Shown: one piece after another, positions 17,245 to 25,284 of the stretch | Layout of the letters: each line of letters begins with the position of its first letter | How positions within the stretch are numbered: position 1 is the stretch's first letter | Assembly: GCF_026248685.1 (NCBI RefSeq) | Contig: NZ_CP111036.1 | Span: 2,542,001-2,606,000, forward strand | Direction: 5' to 3' | Source of the DNA: Haladaptatus caseinilyticus | GTDB taxonomy: Archaea > Halobacteriota > Halobacteria > Halobacteriales > Haladaptataceae | Length of the DNA stretch: 64,000 nucleotides | Made by a program: the position numbers and the translations under genes | The notes under the pieces: model-generated | What the model was told of the DNA's origin: nothing | What the model saw: only the letters and a program-made list of their open reading frames with translations | Databases searched by the model: none

Positions 17245-18402
17245 TCAGTTGTCGCTGGAGTCGAGACCGAGTGCGGCGGCCACGTCGAGGAGGCCGGAGC
17301 CGGACTCGTTACTCGACAGGCCGATGTCTTCGGCGGTCTGTTTGATCGTATCGCGTGCCCCCGTGTTCGACGACCCGTTGGCCATTAGTTGACCACCTGC
17401 GCCCGCGACGTGTGGAGTCGCCATCGACGTCCCGGAGAACGTATCGTAGCCGCCGGGAACGGTCGAGTAGATGTCCGTCCCGGGTGCGGCGATTTCGACT
17501 TCCGGCCCCTGACTGGAGAACGACGAGAGGTCGTCGCTGGAGTTCGTCGAACTGACGGCCATCACTTCGGGGTAGGCGGCCGGATAGCCGACACAGTCCG
17601 AACATGGACCCGAGTTACCCGCTGCACCAACGAGGAAGACGCCATTGTTCACGGCGTATTGACAAGCATCACGAAGCGCTTGTGATCCCGAAGATGCCCC
17701 GAGACTCATGCTCCCGACATCCCAACCCTGGTCGGCGACGTACTCGATACCGGCGGCGATGTCGGAGAAGGTACCGCTGCCGCGGCTGTCGAGGACTTTA
17801 ACGGCGTGGAGCGTCGCCTCGGTCGAGACGCCGATGACACCTTGGCTGTTGTCCACGGCGTCAGCGATACCGGCACAGTGGGTGCCGTGGTCGTTGTCGT
17901 CATCCCAGTCATATCGGCACTTGCTCGGTCCTCCTTTACAGCTGACGAACGCTTTGCCAGCACCGAGGTTAGCCTGCAAATCGGGATGGTCGGAGTCGAT
18001 GCCCGTATCGAGGATGGCGATGTCGGCACCTGCTCCCGTTTCGCCGTTTGCGTGGGCAACGTCTGCGTCGATGCGGTCGACACCCCACGGCTCGGTCTCC
18101 GCGAGGGCGTGCATCGTGCCGTTTTCCTCGACGTAGCGTACGTTCGGGTTGCTCTGTAGTCCGGAAATCGCTTTCTTGGCGACTCGAATCGTCACCACGT
18201 CGATCGAGTCGAAGTCGCGAACTACGTCGCTTGCGGCGCTCAGCGCCGCGCTACGACCGCGTCCGCTCTTGACCCCGACGTTGACTTCCACCGTGTCGGT
18301 CGGTGCCGCGGACGCGAGACCAGCCGTACCGGCCATTGCCAGTGAACCGCCAGTGAGTTTGAGTACATTCCGCCGCGAAACGCCATTAGCTTTCCTTGCC
18401 AT
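17245..18402 (-). CDS. Halolysin-type S8 subtilisin, Tat-exported (array copy 5)
   Basis: A 385-residue precursor, very similar to copy 4 at its N-terminus (Tat signal VSRRNVLKLTGG, then ASAAPTDTVEVNVG). The I9 propeptide spans about 36-102. Catalytic residues are Asp132 (ILDTGIDSDHPD), His172 (NDHGTHCAG), Asn263 (GAAGNS) and Ser326 (FSGTSMATPH). The loop before His has a Cys pair (VSCKGGPSKCRYD), and Cys267/Cys270 form the CxxC. This is the first protease in transcription order, next to the orphan propeptide gene. ATTTAAAT at 18427-18434 is a well-placed TATA box. Confidence 0.95.
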   Translation of the reverse strand: MARKANGVSRRNVLKLTGGSLAMAGTAGLASAAPTDTVEVNVGVKSGRGRSAALSAASDVVRDFDSIDVVTIRVAKKAISGLQSNPNVRYVEENGTMHALAETEPWGVDRIDADVAHANGETGAGADIAILDTGIDSDHPDLQANLGAGKAFVSCKGGPSKCRYDWDDDNDHGTHCAGIADAVDNSQGVIGVSTEATLHAVKVLDSRGSGTFSDIAAGIEYVADQGWDVGSMSLGASSGSQALRDACQYAVNNGVFLVGAAGNSGPCSDCVGYPAAYPEVMAVSSTNSSDDLSSFSSQGPEVEIAAPGTDIYSTVPGGYDTFSGTSMATPHVAGAGGQLMANGSSNTGARDTIKQTAEDIGLSSNESGSGLLDVAAALGLDSSDN

Positions 18403-18426
18403 GGTATTTGCTACAATCTCGCACCA

Positions 18427-18434
18427 ATTTAAAT
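18427..18434 (-). promoter_or_regulatory. TATA box of protease copy 5
   Basis: ATTTAAAT (palindromic), centred about 28 nt before the ATG at 18402, so the mRNA is probably leaderless. Confidence 0.5.
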
Positions 18435-18510
18435 AATTTACTATTTATAATTATTAAAATAATTGATTTAGATGATTCTAATAACTGCTGGCACGTGCGC
18501 ACCGACGGAT

Positions 18511-18747
18511 TCAGTCGTCGAACGCGCCTGCCTGTCCGTTCGTTTCGACGTATCGAATTTCGGGATGGTTCTCCAGTTCAGTTCGTTTTTCCCGCGGAAT
18601 AAGCACCGTCAAAACATCGAGTGAATCGAGTTCGCGGACCACCGAGACGGAGACATCCATCGTCGCTTTTCGACCACTGCTTCCGTCGAAACCAACGTTC
18701 ACTTCGACTACGTCTTGCCCGGATTCCCCTGTGCCACTCTCAGTCAC
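18511..18747 (-). CDS. Free-standing subtilisin propeptide (I9-like) protein, candidate protease inhibitor
   Basis: From the GTG at 18747 it encodes 78 residues (VTESGTGESGQDVVEVNVGF). The GTG is preferred over an upstream ATG because TTTAATAA at 18771-18778 lies 27 nt before it, and because the extra residues upstream look non-coding. Residues from DVVEVNVGF onward align with the propeptides of the adjacent proteases: VVRELDSLDVLTVLIPRE against their VVRDFDSIDVVTIRV, and HPEIRYVETNG against NPNVRYVEENG. It stops at ...GQAGAFDD, the point where the protease precursors pass from propeptide to mature enzyme. There is no Tat signal, so it should be cytosolic. A free propeptide can act as an inhibitor or intermolecular chaperone; the role is inferred. 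Confidence 0.85.
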   Translation of the reverse strand: MTESGTGESGQDVVEVNVGFDGSSGRKATMDVSVSVVRELDSLDVLTVLIPREKRTELENHPEIRYVETNGQAGAFDD

Positions 18748-18770
18748 GGTACGGTAATACACTACACGGG

Positions 18771-18778
18771 TTATTAAA
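18771..18778 (-). promoter_or_regulatory. TATA box of the orphan propeptide gene
   Basis: TTTAATAA on the minus strand, centred 27 nt before the GTG at 18747. This position supports the GTG as the leaderless start. Confidence 0.5.
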
Positions 18779-18907
18779 GCGTTCTGGAACCATTCAAATA
18801 TAGTTATATTGTACAATTTTAATTACAGAAAATAACAAATCAAAAATTCCACACGTTAGGGAACGCGAACGACACGACTTTTACTTTGCCGGGACGAACC
18901 CCTCACC

Positions 18908-19666
18908 GTGCAAATCGTCGGGTACGACACGGGTGTCTCGGAAGATGGCGCACCTGCTCTGCTGGTGAGCGACGGTGATTCTCTCGTACGCGAGGAACTG
19001 GCTCGGGGTTCCAAACTCGAATACACGCTAGGCCAACGACACTGCGCCGGAACGTTCGACGGTTCTGTCCACATCCCTTGTACTCGTCCAAGCGCGCCCT
19101 ACTGTGATTCCCACACAAGCACGTGGATCTGTGCTCGCTGTACCGGCACCTGTCTCAAGGACGAGATGGACTGTTACGAGGATCACGCGATTTATCTGGC
19201 GGCGTTCGCTCCGGCAACGTTCAAAGTCGGCGTAACCCGTGAATGGCGACTCGACACCCGTCTCCGGGAGCAGGGTGCAGACCGCGCCGCGCATCTCCAG
19301 ACCGTAAAAGACGGTCGAATTGCCCGTCAACTCGAAGCCGAAATCGCTCGCGATTTCACGGACCGGGTCCGCGTCCCGACGAAAATTCGAGACCTCAACC
19401 GATCAGTGGACGAACCGGCGTGGCAAAACGCCCTGTCGGCGTTCGACCCGATCGACACGTTCTCTTTCGATTACCGGTTAGAGCTCGACTCCACTCCGGT
19501 CCACGAGACGCTGGCCAGCGGAACCGTCATCGGCACACAGGGTCGTGTTCTCGTCCTCGAACACGGAGGGACTGCCTACGCAACCGACATGCGTGATCTC
19601 GTCGGCTACGAACTCGAACCCGGTGCGACCGACCGTCGTCTGCAGGCCAGCCTCGGCACCTTTTAG
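18908..19666 (+). CDS. DUF2797 family protein with Cys-rich zinc site
   Basis: A 252-residue protein. It starts at a GTG (18908) placed about 25 nt after a TTTTACTTT TATA-like element, so it is probably leaderless. The N-terminal region has Cys/His clusters (QRHCAGTF, IPCTRP, YCDSHTSTWICARCTGTC), consistent with a zinc-binding module. A central segment, HAIYLAAFAPATFKVGVTRE, resembles the GIY-YIG-like core noted in DUF2797. C-terminal beta strands end ASLGTF. It is cytosolic, and the biochemical function is unknown. It lies 23 bp before the XPB helicase gene on the same strand, so the two probably share a transcript. Confidence 0.85.
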   Translation: MQIVGYDTGVSEDGAPALLVSDGDSLVREELARGSKLEYTLGQRHCAGTFDGSVHIPCTRPSAPYCDSHTSTWICARCTGTCLKDEMDCYEDHAIYLAAFAPATFKVGVTREWRLDTRLREQGADRAAHLQTVKDGRIARQLEAEIARDFTDRVRVPTKIRDLNRSVDEPAWQNALSAFDPIDTFSFDYRLELDSTPVHETLASGTVIGTQGRVLVLEHGGTAYATDMRDLVGYELEPGATDRRLQASLGTF

Positions 19667-19689
19667 ACCGCAGCCTGCCCACGTTCGGT

Positions 19690-21027
19690 GTGGCCGACGT
19701 GACCATCTCGTTCGAGGGCGGGACGCTTCGGGTCGAAACCGAACGTGACGTACCGTTTACCGAACCCGACCCCCGCTCGAAGACGCGGCGTGCTTCGGCG
19801 TTCCGATACGCTTCCCTTCTCCACTATCTCGATACACACGACATCACGACGGACGATTCCGTGCTCGATCTGCCGGAGATTCCACTCCTGTACTCGGCCT
19901 ACGAACTCCGTGAGTATCAGGAAAGTGCCCTCGATTCGTGGGAAAATTCGGACCGACGCGGCGTGCTCGAACTCCCAACGGGAAGCGGAAAAACGGTTAT
20001 CGGCGTCAAAGCTATCGAACGATGTCAAACACCGGCGCTCGTCATCGTTCCGACCATCGACTTGCTCGAACAGTGGCGGGGAATCCTCGAAACCGAGTTC
20101 GATGTTCCGATCGGTCAACTCGGCGGCGGCGAACAGCGCGTCGAAGCCCTTACGGTTTCGACGTACGACTCGGCGTACCTCCGGGCGGACGAGATCGGCG
20201 ACCGATTCGGCCTCGTCGTTTTCGACGAGGTTCATCACCTCGGCGGCGAAGGCTACCGTGAAATCGCCCGTCTCCTCGCCGCACCGGAACGTATGGGTCT
20301 GACGGCGACGTTCGAACGGCCCGACGGTGCACACGAAGTCGTCACGGACCTCGTCGGGCCGAGGGTGTTCGACATCGGCGTGGACGACCTCGCTGGCGAT
20401 TATCTCGCTCCCTACGACGTAAAACGTCTGACCGTCGAGCTCACGCCCGACGAGCGAGAGCGCTACGAACGAGAACAGGGTGTTTTCACGGATTACCTCG
20501 CGCAGTCGAACATCCGGATGCGGAGCGGGAGCGATTATCGGGAACTCGTCAAGCGGTCCGGAAGTGACCCGAAAGCCCGCGAAGCCCTGCTCGCGAAGCA
20601 ACGAGCGCGGGACATCATGATGAACAGCGAAGGGAAAGTGACTACGCTCGGGGAGATTCTGGAGCGACACCAGGGGGACCGCGTCATCGTCTTTACGGCG
20701 CACAACGACTTGGTGTACCGGCTTTCGGAGCGATTTCTCATTCCCGCCATCACCCATCAGACCTCGGCTGCCGAGCGCAGGGACGTTCTCGGTCGATTTC
20801 GGTCGGGTGAGTATTCGCGTGTCATCACGTCGAACGTGCTGGATGAAGGCGTAGACGTTCCCGACGCGAACGTGGCCGTCGTCCTCTCCGGAAGCGGAAG
20901 CGAACGTGAATTCACGCAACGACTCGGTCGAATCCTCCGGTCGAAGGAGGACGGTGGTCGCGCGATTCTCTACGAAGTCGTGACGGAGGAGACCGCCGAA
21001 GTTCGAGTCGCGAACCGTCGGCGATAA
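19690..21027 (+). CDS. XPB/Ssl2-like SF2 DNA helicase
   Basis: A 445-residue archaeal XPB. It starts at a GTG (19690). An N-terminal damage-recognition-like region precedes helicase domain 1, with Walker A GVLELPTGSGKTVIGVK (about 96-111) and DEVH box LVVFDEVHHLGG (about 177). Helicase domain 2 contains VIVFTAHNDLVYRLSERF, ITSNVLDEGVDVPDANVAVV and the arginine finger region FTQRLGRILRS. XPB unwinds DNA in repair and works with the nuclease Bax1 in archaea; the bax1-like gene is about 1.2 kb downstream. The thumb/RED-like region is short but within the usual archaeal length. Confidence 0.93.
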   Translation: MADVTISFEGGTLRVETERDVPFTEPDPRSKTRRASAFRYASLLHYLDTHDITTDDSVLDLPEIPLLYSAYELREYQESALDSWENSDRRGVLELPTGSGKTVIGVKAIERCQTPALVIVPTIDLLEQWRGILETEFDVPIGQLGGGEQRVEALTVSTYDSAYLRADEIGDRFGLVVFDEVHHLGGEGYREIARLLAAPERMGLTATFERPDGAHEVVTDLVGPRVFDIGVDDLAGDYLAPYDVKRLTVELTPDERERYEREQGVFTDYLAQSNIRMRSGSDYRELVKRSGSDPKAREALLAKQRARDIMMNSEGKVTTLGEILERHQGDRVIVFTAHNDLVYRLSERFLIPAITHQTSAAERRDVLGRFRSGEYSRVITSNVLDEGVDVPDANVAVVLSGSGSEREFTQRLGRILRSKEDGGRAILYEVVTEETAEVRVANRRR

Positions 21028-21081
21028 CGACACCATTCCGGTTGACCCATTCTCGATACGCTCTATTGATGCAATAGTATC

Positions 21082-21108
21082 GATAGTATGTATTGTTTCC
21101 ATACTATC
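21082..21108. repeat. 9-bp perfect inverted repeat (hairpin or operator) after XPB gene
   Basis: GATAGTATG (21082-21090) and CATACTATC (21100-21108) are exact reverse complements around a 9-nt spacer. A partial extra copy (ATAGTATC) lies just upstream. It is in the 186-bp gap between XPB and the next gene. There is no T-run directly after it, so it could be an operator as well as a terminator hairpin. Confidence 0.55.
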
Positions 21109-21213
21109 TTGGGAGTACTCAATACCCGCTTGGCCGTCCGATCAAACGGGGGCGACCCCATTCACCTCTGACATGGCTTCCGGGGGACCCCCCTTTCGAG
21201 ACGATGTGACAGC

Positions 21214-21753
21214 ATGGAGAGGACGATGACTCGAGCAACCACTACCGACCCCACGACCGAGGAGTACGAGCTACTGACTGCCAAACAGAAAGAACGGGAC
21301 GGTACTACCGAAGCGGGAACCGTCCGACACGTTCACGTAAACGAGTCCCAGGTCGTACTTACCCTCACATTCGACTGGACGACCGATTCGGAACGGCTCG
21401 TGTACGCTCTCGACGACGCACGTGACGTCCGCAAACTCGAATCGCTGACGGACGAACACGGCTTCGAGTTCGCACAAGTCAGCCATCTCGAAGGCCTTTC
21501 GGTGACGGTTCGATACACTGCCGATGGATGGGTTCCAGTCTCTACCCTCGCGTACACTGACGGGGAAGGCTCCGTGTCCGAAACGTTTCGAACGGAACTC
21601 GAACTGCTCGCGCGAGAGCTCGCACGGTCGCCCGGCTACGTTCGCCGATTCGTCTCGTGGGGACGGTCGCTGTCCACGAAACAGGCCGTTATCGCGGTTA
21701 TCATCGTCAAAAAGATACTCGTCATCGCACTCGTCACGGTGATGGTGCTGTAG
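21214..21753 (+). CDS. Haloarchaeal protein with C-terminal transmembrane anchor, function unknown
   Basis: A 179-residue protein; an internal ATG at 21226 with GGAGAGG just before it is an alternative start. The soluble region (HVHVNESQVVLTLTFDWTTD, YALDDARDVRKLESL) alternates strands and helices and resembles no family I recognise. The C-terminus is one hydrophobic segment (AVIAVIIVKKILVIALVTVMVL) interrupted by KK, so it is probably tail-anchored. It ends exactly where the convergent lipoprotein gene ends (stops at 21753/21754). It lies between XPB and Bax1 without an obvious connection to either. Confidence 0.7.
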   Translation: MERTMTRATTTDPTTEEYELLTAKQKERDGTTEAGTVRHVHVNESQVVLTLTFDWTTDSERLVYALDDARDVRKLESLTDEHGFEFAQVSHLEGLSVTVRYTADGWVPVSTLAYTDGEGSVSETFRTELELLARELARSPGYVRRFVSWGRSLSTKQAVIAVIIVKKILVIALVTVMVL

Positions 21754-22143
21754 TTACTGCAAGTCGAGGTTGACGGTGGTGTGTGAAGCGTTTTCGTATT
21801 TCGCATATTTGACTTCAAACGGAATCGTCACTTCCTTCGTTTGGCCACCGGGGACGGTTACCTTCGGCGATTTTTCGTGAACCGTTTCGCCGATGATCGT
21901 AGATACTTTGAGTGTCGCAGAGGCCGTATCGTCGCCGTTGTTTTTGATGCTCACAGCTACGACGAGGTTTCCGCTGTCGCCTTCTCGAACGCCGTTTATG
22001 CTGACGGTTTCCAAATTGCCCGAAACTCTTCGATCACCGTCGTCCGCTTTCTGATTACCGCCGCCGAGAATCGCGGCACAGCCACCGGACGAAGCGGCGA
22101 CAGCGACGAGTCCGAACCGCTGGAGGGCTTTTCGTCTGCGCAT
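21754..22143 (-). CDS. Haloarchaeal lipoprotein with Ig-like (CARDB-type) domain
   Basis: A 129-residue protein with an N-terminal MRRRKALQRFGLVAVAASSG signal followed by Cys (SSGGC lipobox, Cys about 22), so Tat/Sec lipoprotein export is likely. The rest is a single beta-sandwich: LVVAVSIKNNGDDTASATLK, then VTVPGGQTKEVTIPFEV, the pattern of CARDB/FxLYD-like domains. It is a surface protein of unknown role. It is convergent with the 21214-21753 gene and divergent from bax1. Confidence 0.78.
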   Translation of the reverse strand: MRRRKALQRFGLVAVAASSGGCAAILGGGNQKADDGDRRVSGNLETVSINGVREGDSGNLVVAVSIKNNGDDTASATLKVSTIIGETVHEKSPKVTVPGGQTKEVTIPFEVKYAKYENASHTTVNLDLQ

Positions 22144-22200
22144 ACATCAGACCCATTAGGGCATGCGGAATGAATCTTCTCATTCCGACGCCTTTTGTAG

Positions 22201-23721
22201 ATGCCGAATGTACGTGGTATCGTGCTTACGAAAGACCTGCTCCGGGTGTCACGCGCCGGGGGAGGCTATCATCCACAGTTCGCCGGGCGAACACACCGCC
22301 CGCTCTCCGCACGCGTCCTCGGGACCTATCAGGGACACGTCGGAAACCCGCGTTCGGAACTCCAGATCGCTCTCGCCGACCTCGAAACCGATGCCCCGGA
22401 TTTCAAACTCGTCCGCGGGTTCGCCAAACTGCTCGAACGCGAATCGACCTTCGAGCCACAAGCACCCGTTCCCCCGGAACGTGCTCGAAACGTCGCCTTC
22501 GAGGAAGCTGAGGCTGTCGGTGTCACGTGCGACGCCGACCGCGAAACCGCGCTCCGTCGTGCTGGTGACCGACTCGACGCGTCGCCCGAGGACATCGAGC
22601 GTTCGCTGTATGCCGACCTGGAAGAGCGACAGATCCTCACGAACTTCGATTCGCGTTGGAACCCCGACGAACTGGTTTCCCAGTACAACCTCTCGCTCGC
22701 ACAGACCGCGCTGTTCGATGCGACCGAACTTCGGGTTCGAAGCGCCGACCCGAAAGCGCTCGTCTCCGCCGTCAAGCGACTGCGGTTGATGTACGAAATC
22801 CGTAAAACGAGCGATGGACGGGAGGTCGTCGTCACCGGCCCGGACGCGCTCTTTCGCGCCACACGACGCTACGGTACACGATTCGCTCGGCTCCTACGAA
22901 CCGTGGTAAAAGCCGACGAGTGGCATCTGACCGCGACCATCGACGATCACGGAACCGAGCGTGAACTCACCCTTTCCGACGCCGACCCACTGAACGGGCC
23001 GGGAACCGACCCAGTCAGCGAACTCGCGTTCGACAGCGAAGTCGAACGCGAGTTCGCGACGAGGTTCGACGCGCTCGGATTGGACTGGAACCTCGTTCGC
23101 GAACCGGAACCGCTGGAGGCGGGTTCGCGGGTAATGATCCCCGACTTCGCGTTCGACTATCGACACGCTGATTTCCGCGTCTTCTTCGAAATCATGGGCT
23201 TTTGGACGCCGGAGTACGTCGAGAAGAAATTATCGCAACTCGACACCGTGGCGGACGAACTGCTCGTCGCTGTGGACGAATCCCTCGGTGTCGGGGAAGC
23301 GATCACGGCACGCGACCACAAGGCGATTCCTTATTCCGACCGGATTCGGGTCAAGGACGTTCGCGATGCGCTCCGACGGTACGAGGAGGAACTCGTCGCC
23401 GAGAGTCGGGCGTCGCTTCCGGACGAAATCGTGCCTGAAGCGGACGTTGTTTCATTGGCCGACCTCGCCGCCGATCATGGTGTCAGCGAGGACGCGATAG
23501 AGGACACGGCGTTTCCGGAGCACGAACGAGTCGGACGGACGCTGATTCGTCCCGGTGTCCTGGACGAACTGGCCGACGGTATCGAAGACGGGATGGGGTA
23601 TTCCGAAGTAGGGAATCTCCTCTCCGACGCCGAAATCGACGATGCGAGCGCCGTTCTCTCACGGCTCGGATATACGGTCGAATGGGAGGGACTGAGTGGC
23701 GGAACGATTCGAAAACGGTAG
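22201..23721 (+). CDS. Bax1-like DUF790 nuclease, XPB partner
   Basis: A 506-residue protein starting MPNVRGIVLTKDLLRVSRAG; V-L-T-K-D-L-L-R is the usual start of DUF790/Bax1 proteins, so a GTG start a few codons in is also possible. The C-terminal region contains PDFAFDYRHADFRVFFEIMG and the following WTPEYVEKKL, the restriction-endonuclease-like core (D...E-x-M/K) of Bax1. Bax1 binds XPB and cuts DNA near bubble junctions in archaeal nucleotide excision repair. Here it is separated from XPB by a membrane protein on the same strand and a lipoprotein on the opposite strand. Confidence 0.88.
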   Translation: MPNVRGIVLTKDLLRVSRAGGGYHPQFAGRTHRPLSARVLGTYQGHVGNPRSELQIALADLETDAPDFKLVRGFAKLLERESTFEPQAPVPPERARNVAFEEAEAVGVTCDADRETALRRAGDRLDASPEDIERSLYADLEERQILTNFDSRWNPDELVSQYNLSLAQTALFDATELRVRSADPKALVSAVKRLRLMYEIRKTSDGREVVVTGPDALFRATRRYGTRFARLLRTVVKADEWHLTATIDDHGTERELTLSDADPLNGPGTDPVSELAFDSEVEREFATRFDALGLDWNLVREPEPLEAGSRVMIPDFAFDYRHADFRVFFEIMGFWTPEYVEKKLSQLDTVADELLVAVDESLGVGEAITARDHKAIPYSDRIRVKDVRDALRRYEEELVAESRASLPDEIVPEADVVSLADLAADHGVSEDAIEDTAFPEHERVGRTLIRPGVLDELADGIEDGMGYSEVGNLLSDAEIDDASAVLSRLGYTVEWEGLSGGTIRKR

Positions 23722-23734
23722 CGAACGGATGCCG

Positions 23735-24274
23735 TCAGATATCGCGCTGTCGCCCCTTCGGAACGAGCGACTGGAGTTCGCCGTGCAAATACAGGCCGAC
23801 GCCGAGCGGTTCTCGACCGCCCGCGAGTTCGTGACTGACGATGAGGTATCCCCAGTCGCCGTCCCAGTCGAGTTCCTGATCTTCGCCGTGGACGAACCGA
23901 CGAGCTCGTTGGTCGTCGAGGTGGACGACGTTTCTCGTCGCAAGTCCGCCGAACCGCTGTGCTGCGTTCGTCGTCGGTTTCCAATGTCGCTGTCGCGTGC
24001 GAAGGAACGTCATTCCGAGCGCCTCGATTCGAACCGGCGAGTCGAGATCGCCGCGGAGGATCCATATCTTCCCTTTCCCTTTCTCCCAGAAGGAGTAGCC
24101 GTCGAATGTTTTCGGTTCGATTCCAAATCGTTCCTCCCACCAGTCGAGTATCTCCCGTCTACTCGCGCGTCCGGGGACCTCCCGCTCCTCCGCGGTCACC
24201 GGAAGGCGGTCGAATCGCTGGCCATCGTTCGTCGGTTCCGCACTCGATTTCTCGTTCCGCGATTCGTCGGTCAT
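23735..24274 (-). CDS. PUA-like RNA-binding protein next to RNA methyltransferase (DUF7122-type)
   Basis: A 179-residue protein. The sequence DWWEERFGIEPKTFDGYSFW, FLRTRQRHWKPTTNAAQRFG and the end LGVGLYLHGELQSLVPKGRQ resemble the C-terminal PUA-like domain of RsmF/Trm4-type rRNA/tRNA m5C methyltransferases. The methyltransferase gene lies immediately upstream and overlaps by 4 nt (ATGA), and that protein lacks such a domain. The parsimonious reading is a methyltransferase split into catalytic and RNA-binding subunits. DUF7122 is a recalled label, not verified. Confidence 0.75.
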   Translation of the reverse strand: MTDESRNEKSSAEPTNDGQRFDRLPVTAEEREVPGRASRREILDWWEERFGIEPKTFDGYSFWEKGKGKIWILRGDLDSPVRIEALGMTFLRTRQRHWKPTTNAAQRFGGLATRNVVHLDDQRARRFVHGEDQELDWDGDWGYLIVSHELAGGREPLGVGLYLHGELQSLVPKGRQRDI

Positions 24275-25176
24275 GCGCCCACCTCCAGTTTCGCGCAGAA
24301 GAACCCGCCCGTGTCGTTATGATGCGGGTAGAATCGTTTCGCCTTTCGAATGCTCTCGTCGTAGTCGTCGCCGTGCCACTCGGTCAGTCCGGGTTCGGAT
24401 CGAAGACCGATGTCGTACTCGACCAGTCGACAGTTCTCGCGCGCGAGAACATGATCAAGGACGGCTTCGTTTTCCTCCGGCGCAAAGGTACAGGTGGAGT
24501 AGACGACCTTCCCGCCTTCTCGCGTGGCCTGAACCGCCCGCCGGAGAATTCCCTTTTGAACGCCTGCGACACCTTCGATGTGGTCGAGACTCCAATCATC
24601 CAGTGCTGTCGGGTTCTTCCGAATTGTCCCCTCACACGAACAGGGCACGTCCACGAGTGCAGCGTCGAACGACTCGAAATCGAACGGTTTGAGGGAGAAG
24701 TTGCGAGCGTCCTGGTTCGTCACCGCGGTACAGGTAACCCCGAGGCGTTCGGTGTTAAATCGCAGCGCGGAGAGACGACCGAGATTGCTGTCGTTGGCGA
24801 CGATGAGTCCGTCGTCGTCCAGCAATGCGGCGAGTTGCGTCGTTTTGCTTCCGGGTGCAGCACAGGAATCGAGGACGCGTTCTCCCGGTTCGGGGTCGAG
24901 GACGAATGCGGGAATCGAGGAGACTTCCTCCTGTCCATGTGTCCACCCGTGAAACGAAGGCCACGTGTTGCCCGGTTTTCCTTCGATTTCGAGCACGTTC
25001 TCGTTCCATTCGCGTGATTCCCATTCGACACCCTCGGCGTCGAACGCGTCGGTCACTCGTTCGGGAGTCGCTTTGATGCCGTTTACCCGAACGACCGATG
25101 GGAGGGGGCGCTCGCAGGCGGCGAGAAACGCCTCATAGTCGTCAAGGATCGGTTCGTATCGCTCCAGTGCGTCCAT
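24271..25176 (-). CDS. RsmB/NOP2-family RNA (cytosine-5)-methyltransferase
   Basis: A 301-residue SAM-dependent methyltransferase. Motif I is LDSCAAPGSKTTQLAALL (about residues 106-123). The catalytic Cys motif is ALVDVPCSCEGTIRKNP (about 188-204), and the second Cys is in VVYSTCTFAPEENEAVLD. These paired Cys residues mark RNA m5C methyltransferases. The size fits archaeal tRNA m5C enzymes (aTrm4 type), but the target base cannot be read from the sequence. It is first in a two-gene operon with the PUA-like protein. Confidence 0.92.
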   Translation of the reverse strand: MDALERYEPILDDYEAFLAACERPLPSVVRVNGIKATPERVTDAFDAEGVEWESREWNENVLEIEGKPGNTWPSFHGWTHGQEEVSSIPAFVLDPEPGERVLDSCAAPGSKTTQLAALLDDDGLIVANDSNLGRLSALRFNTERLGVTCTAVTNQDARNFSLKPFDFESFDAALVDVPCSCEGTIRKNPTALDDWSLDHIEGVAGVQKGILRRAVQATREGGKVVYSTCTFAPEENEAVLDHVLARENCRLVEYDIGLRSEPGLTEWHGDDYDESIRKAKRFYPHHNDTGGFFCAKLEVGA

Positions 25177-25252
25177 TACTCGTCAGTGTGCACGAGAGGC
25201 GTTTGTGGGTTTCGGAGCGACGTGACGGGTTCGATATCTGAACGCTCCCGTC

Positions 25253-25260
25253 TATTTAAG
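25253..25260 (+). promoter_or_regulatory. TATA box of the PAC2-family gene
   Basis: TATTTAAG, centred 28 nt before the ATG at 25285, which supports that start over the longer open frame. Confidence 0.5.
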
Positions 25261-25284
25261 ATGAAGCCGACCAAACAATGGTGT

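Noticed and set aside
19663-21102. 479-codon minus-strand frame opposite XPB
   Set aside because: Shadow of the helicase. No motif, basic composition, and it spans the gap between genes.
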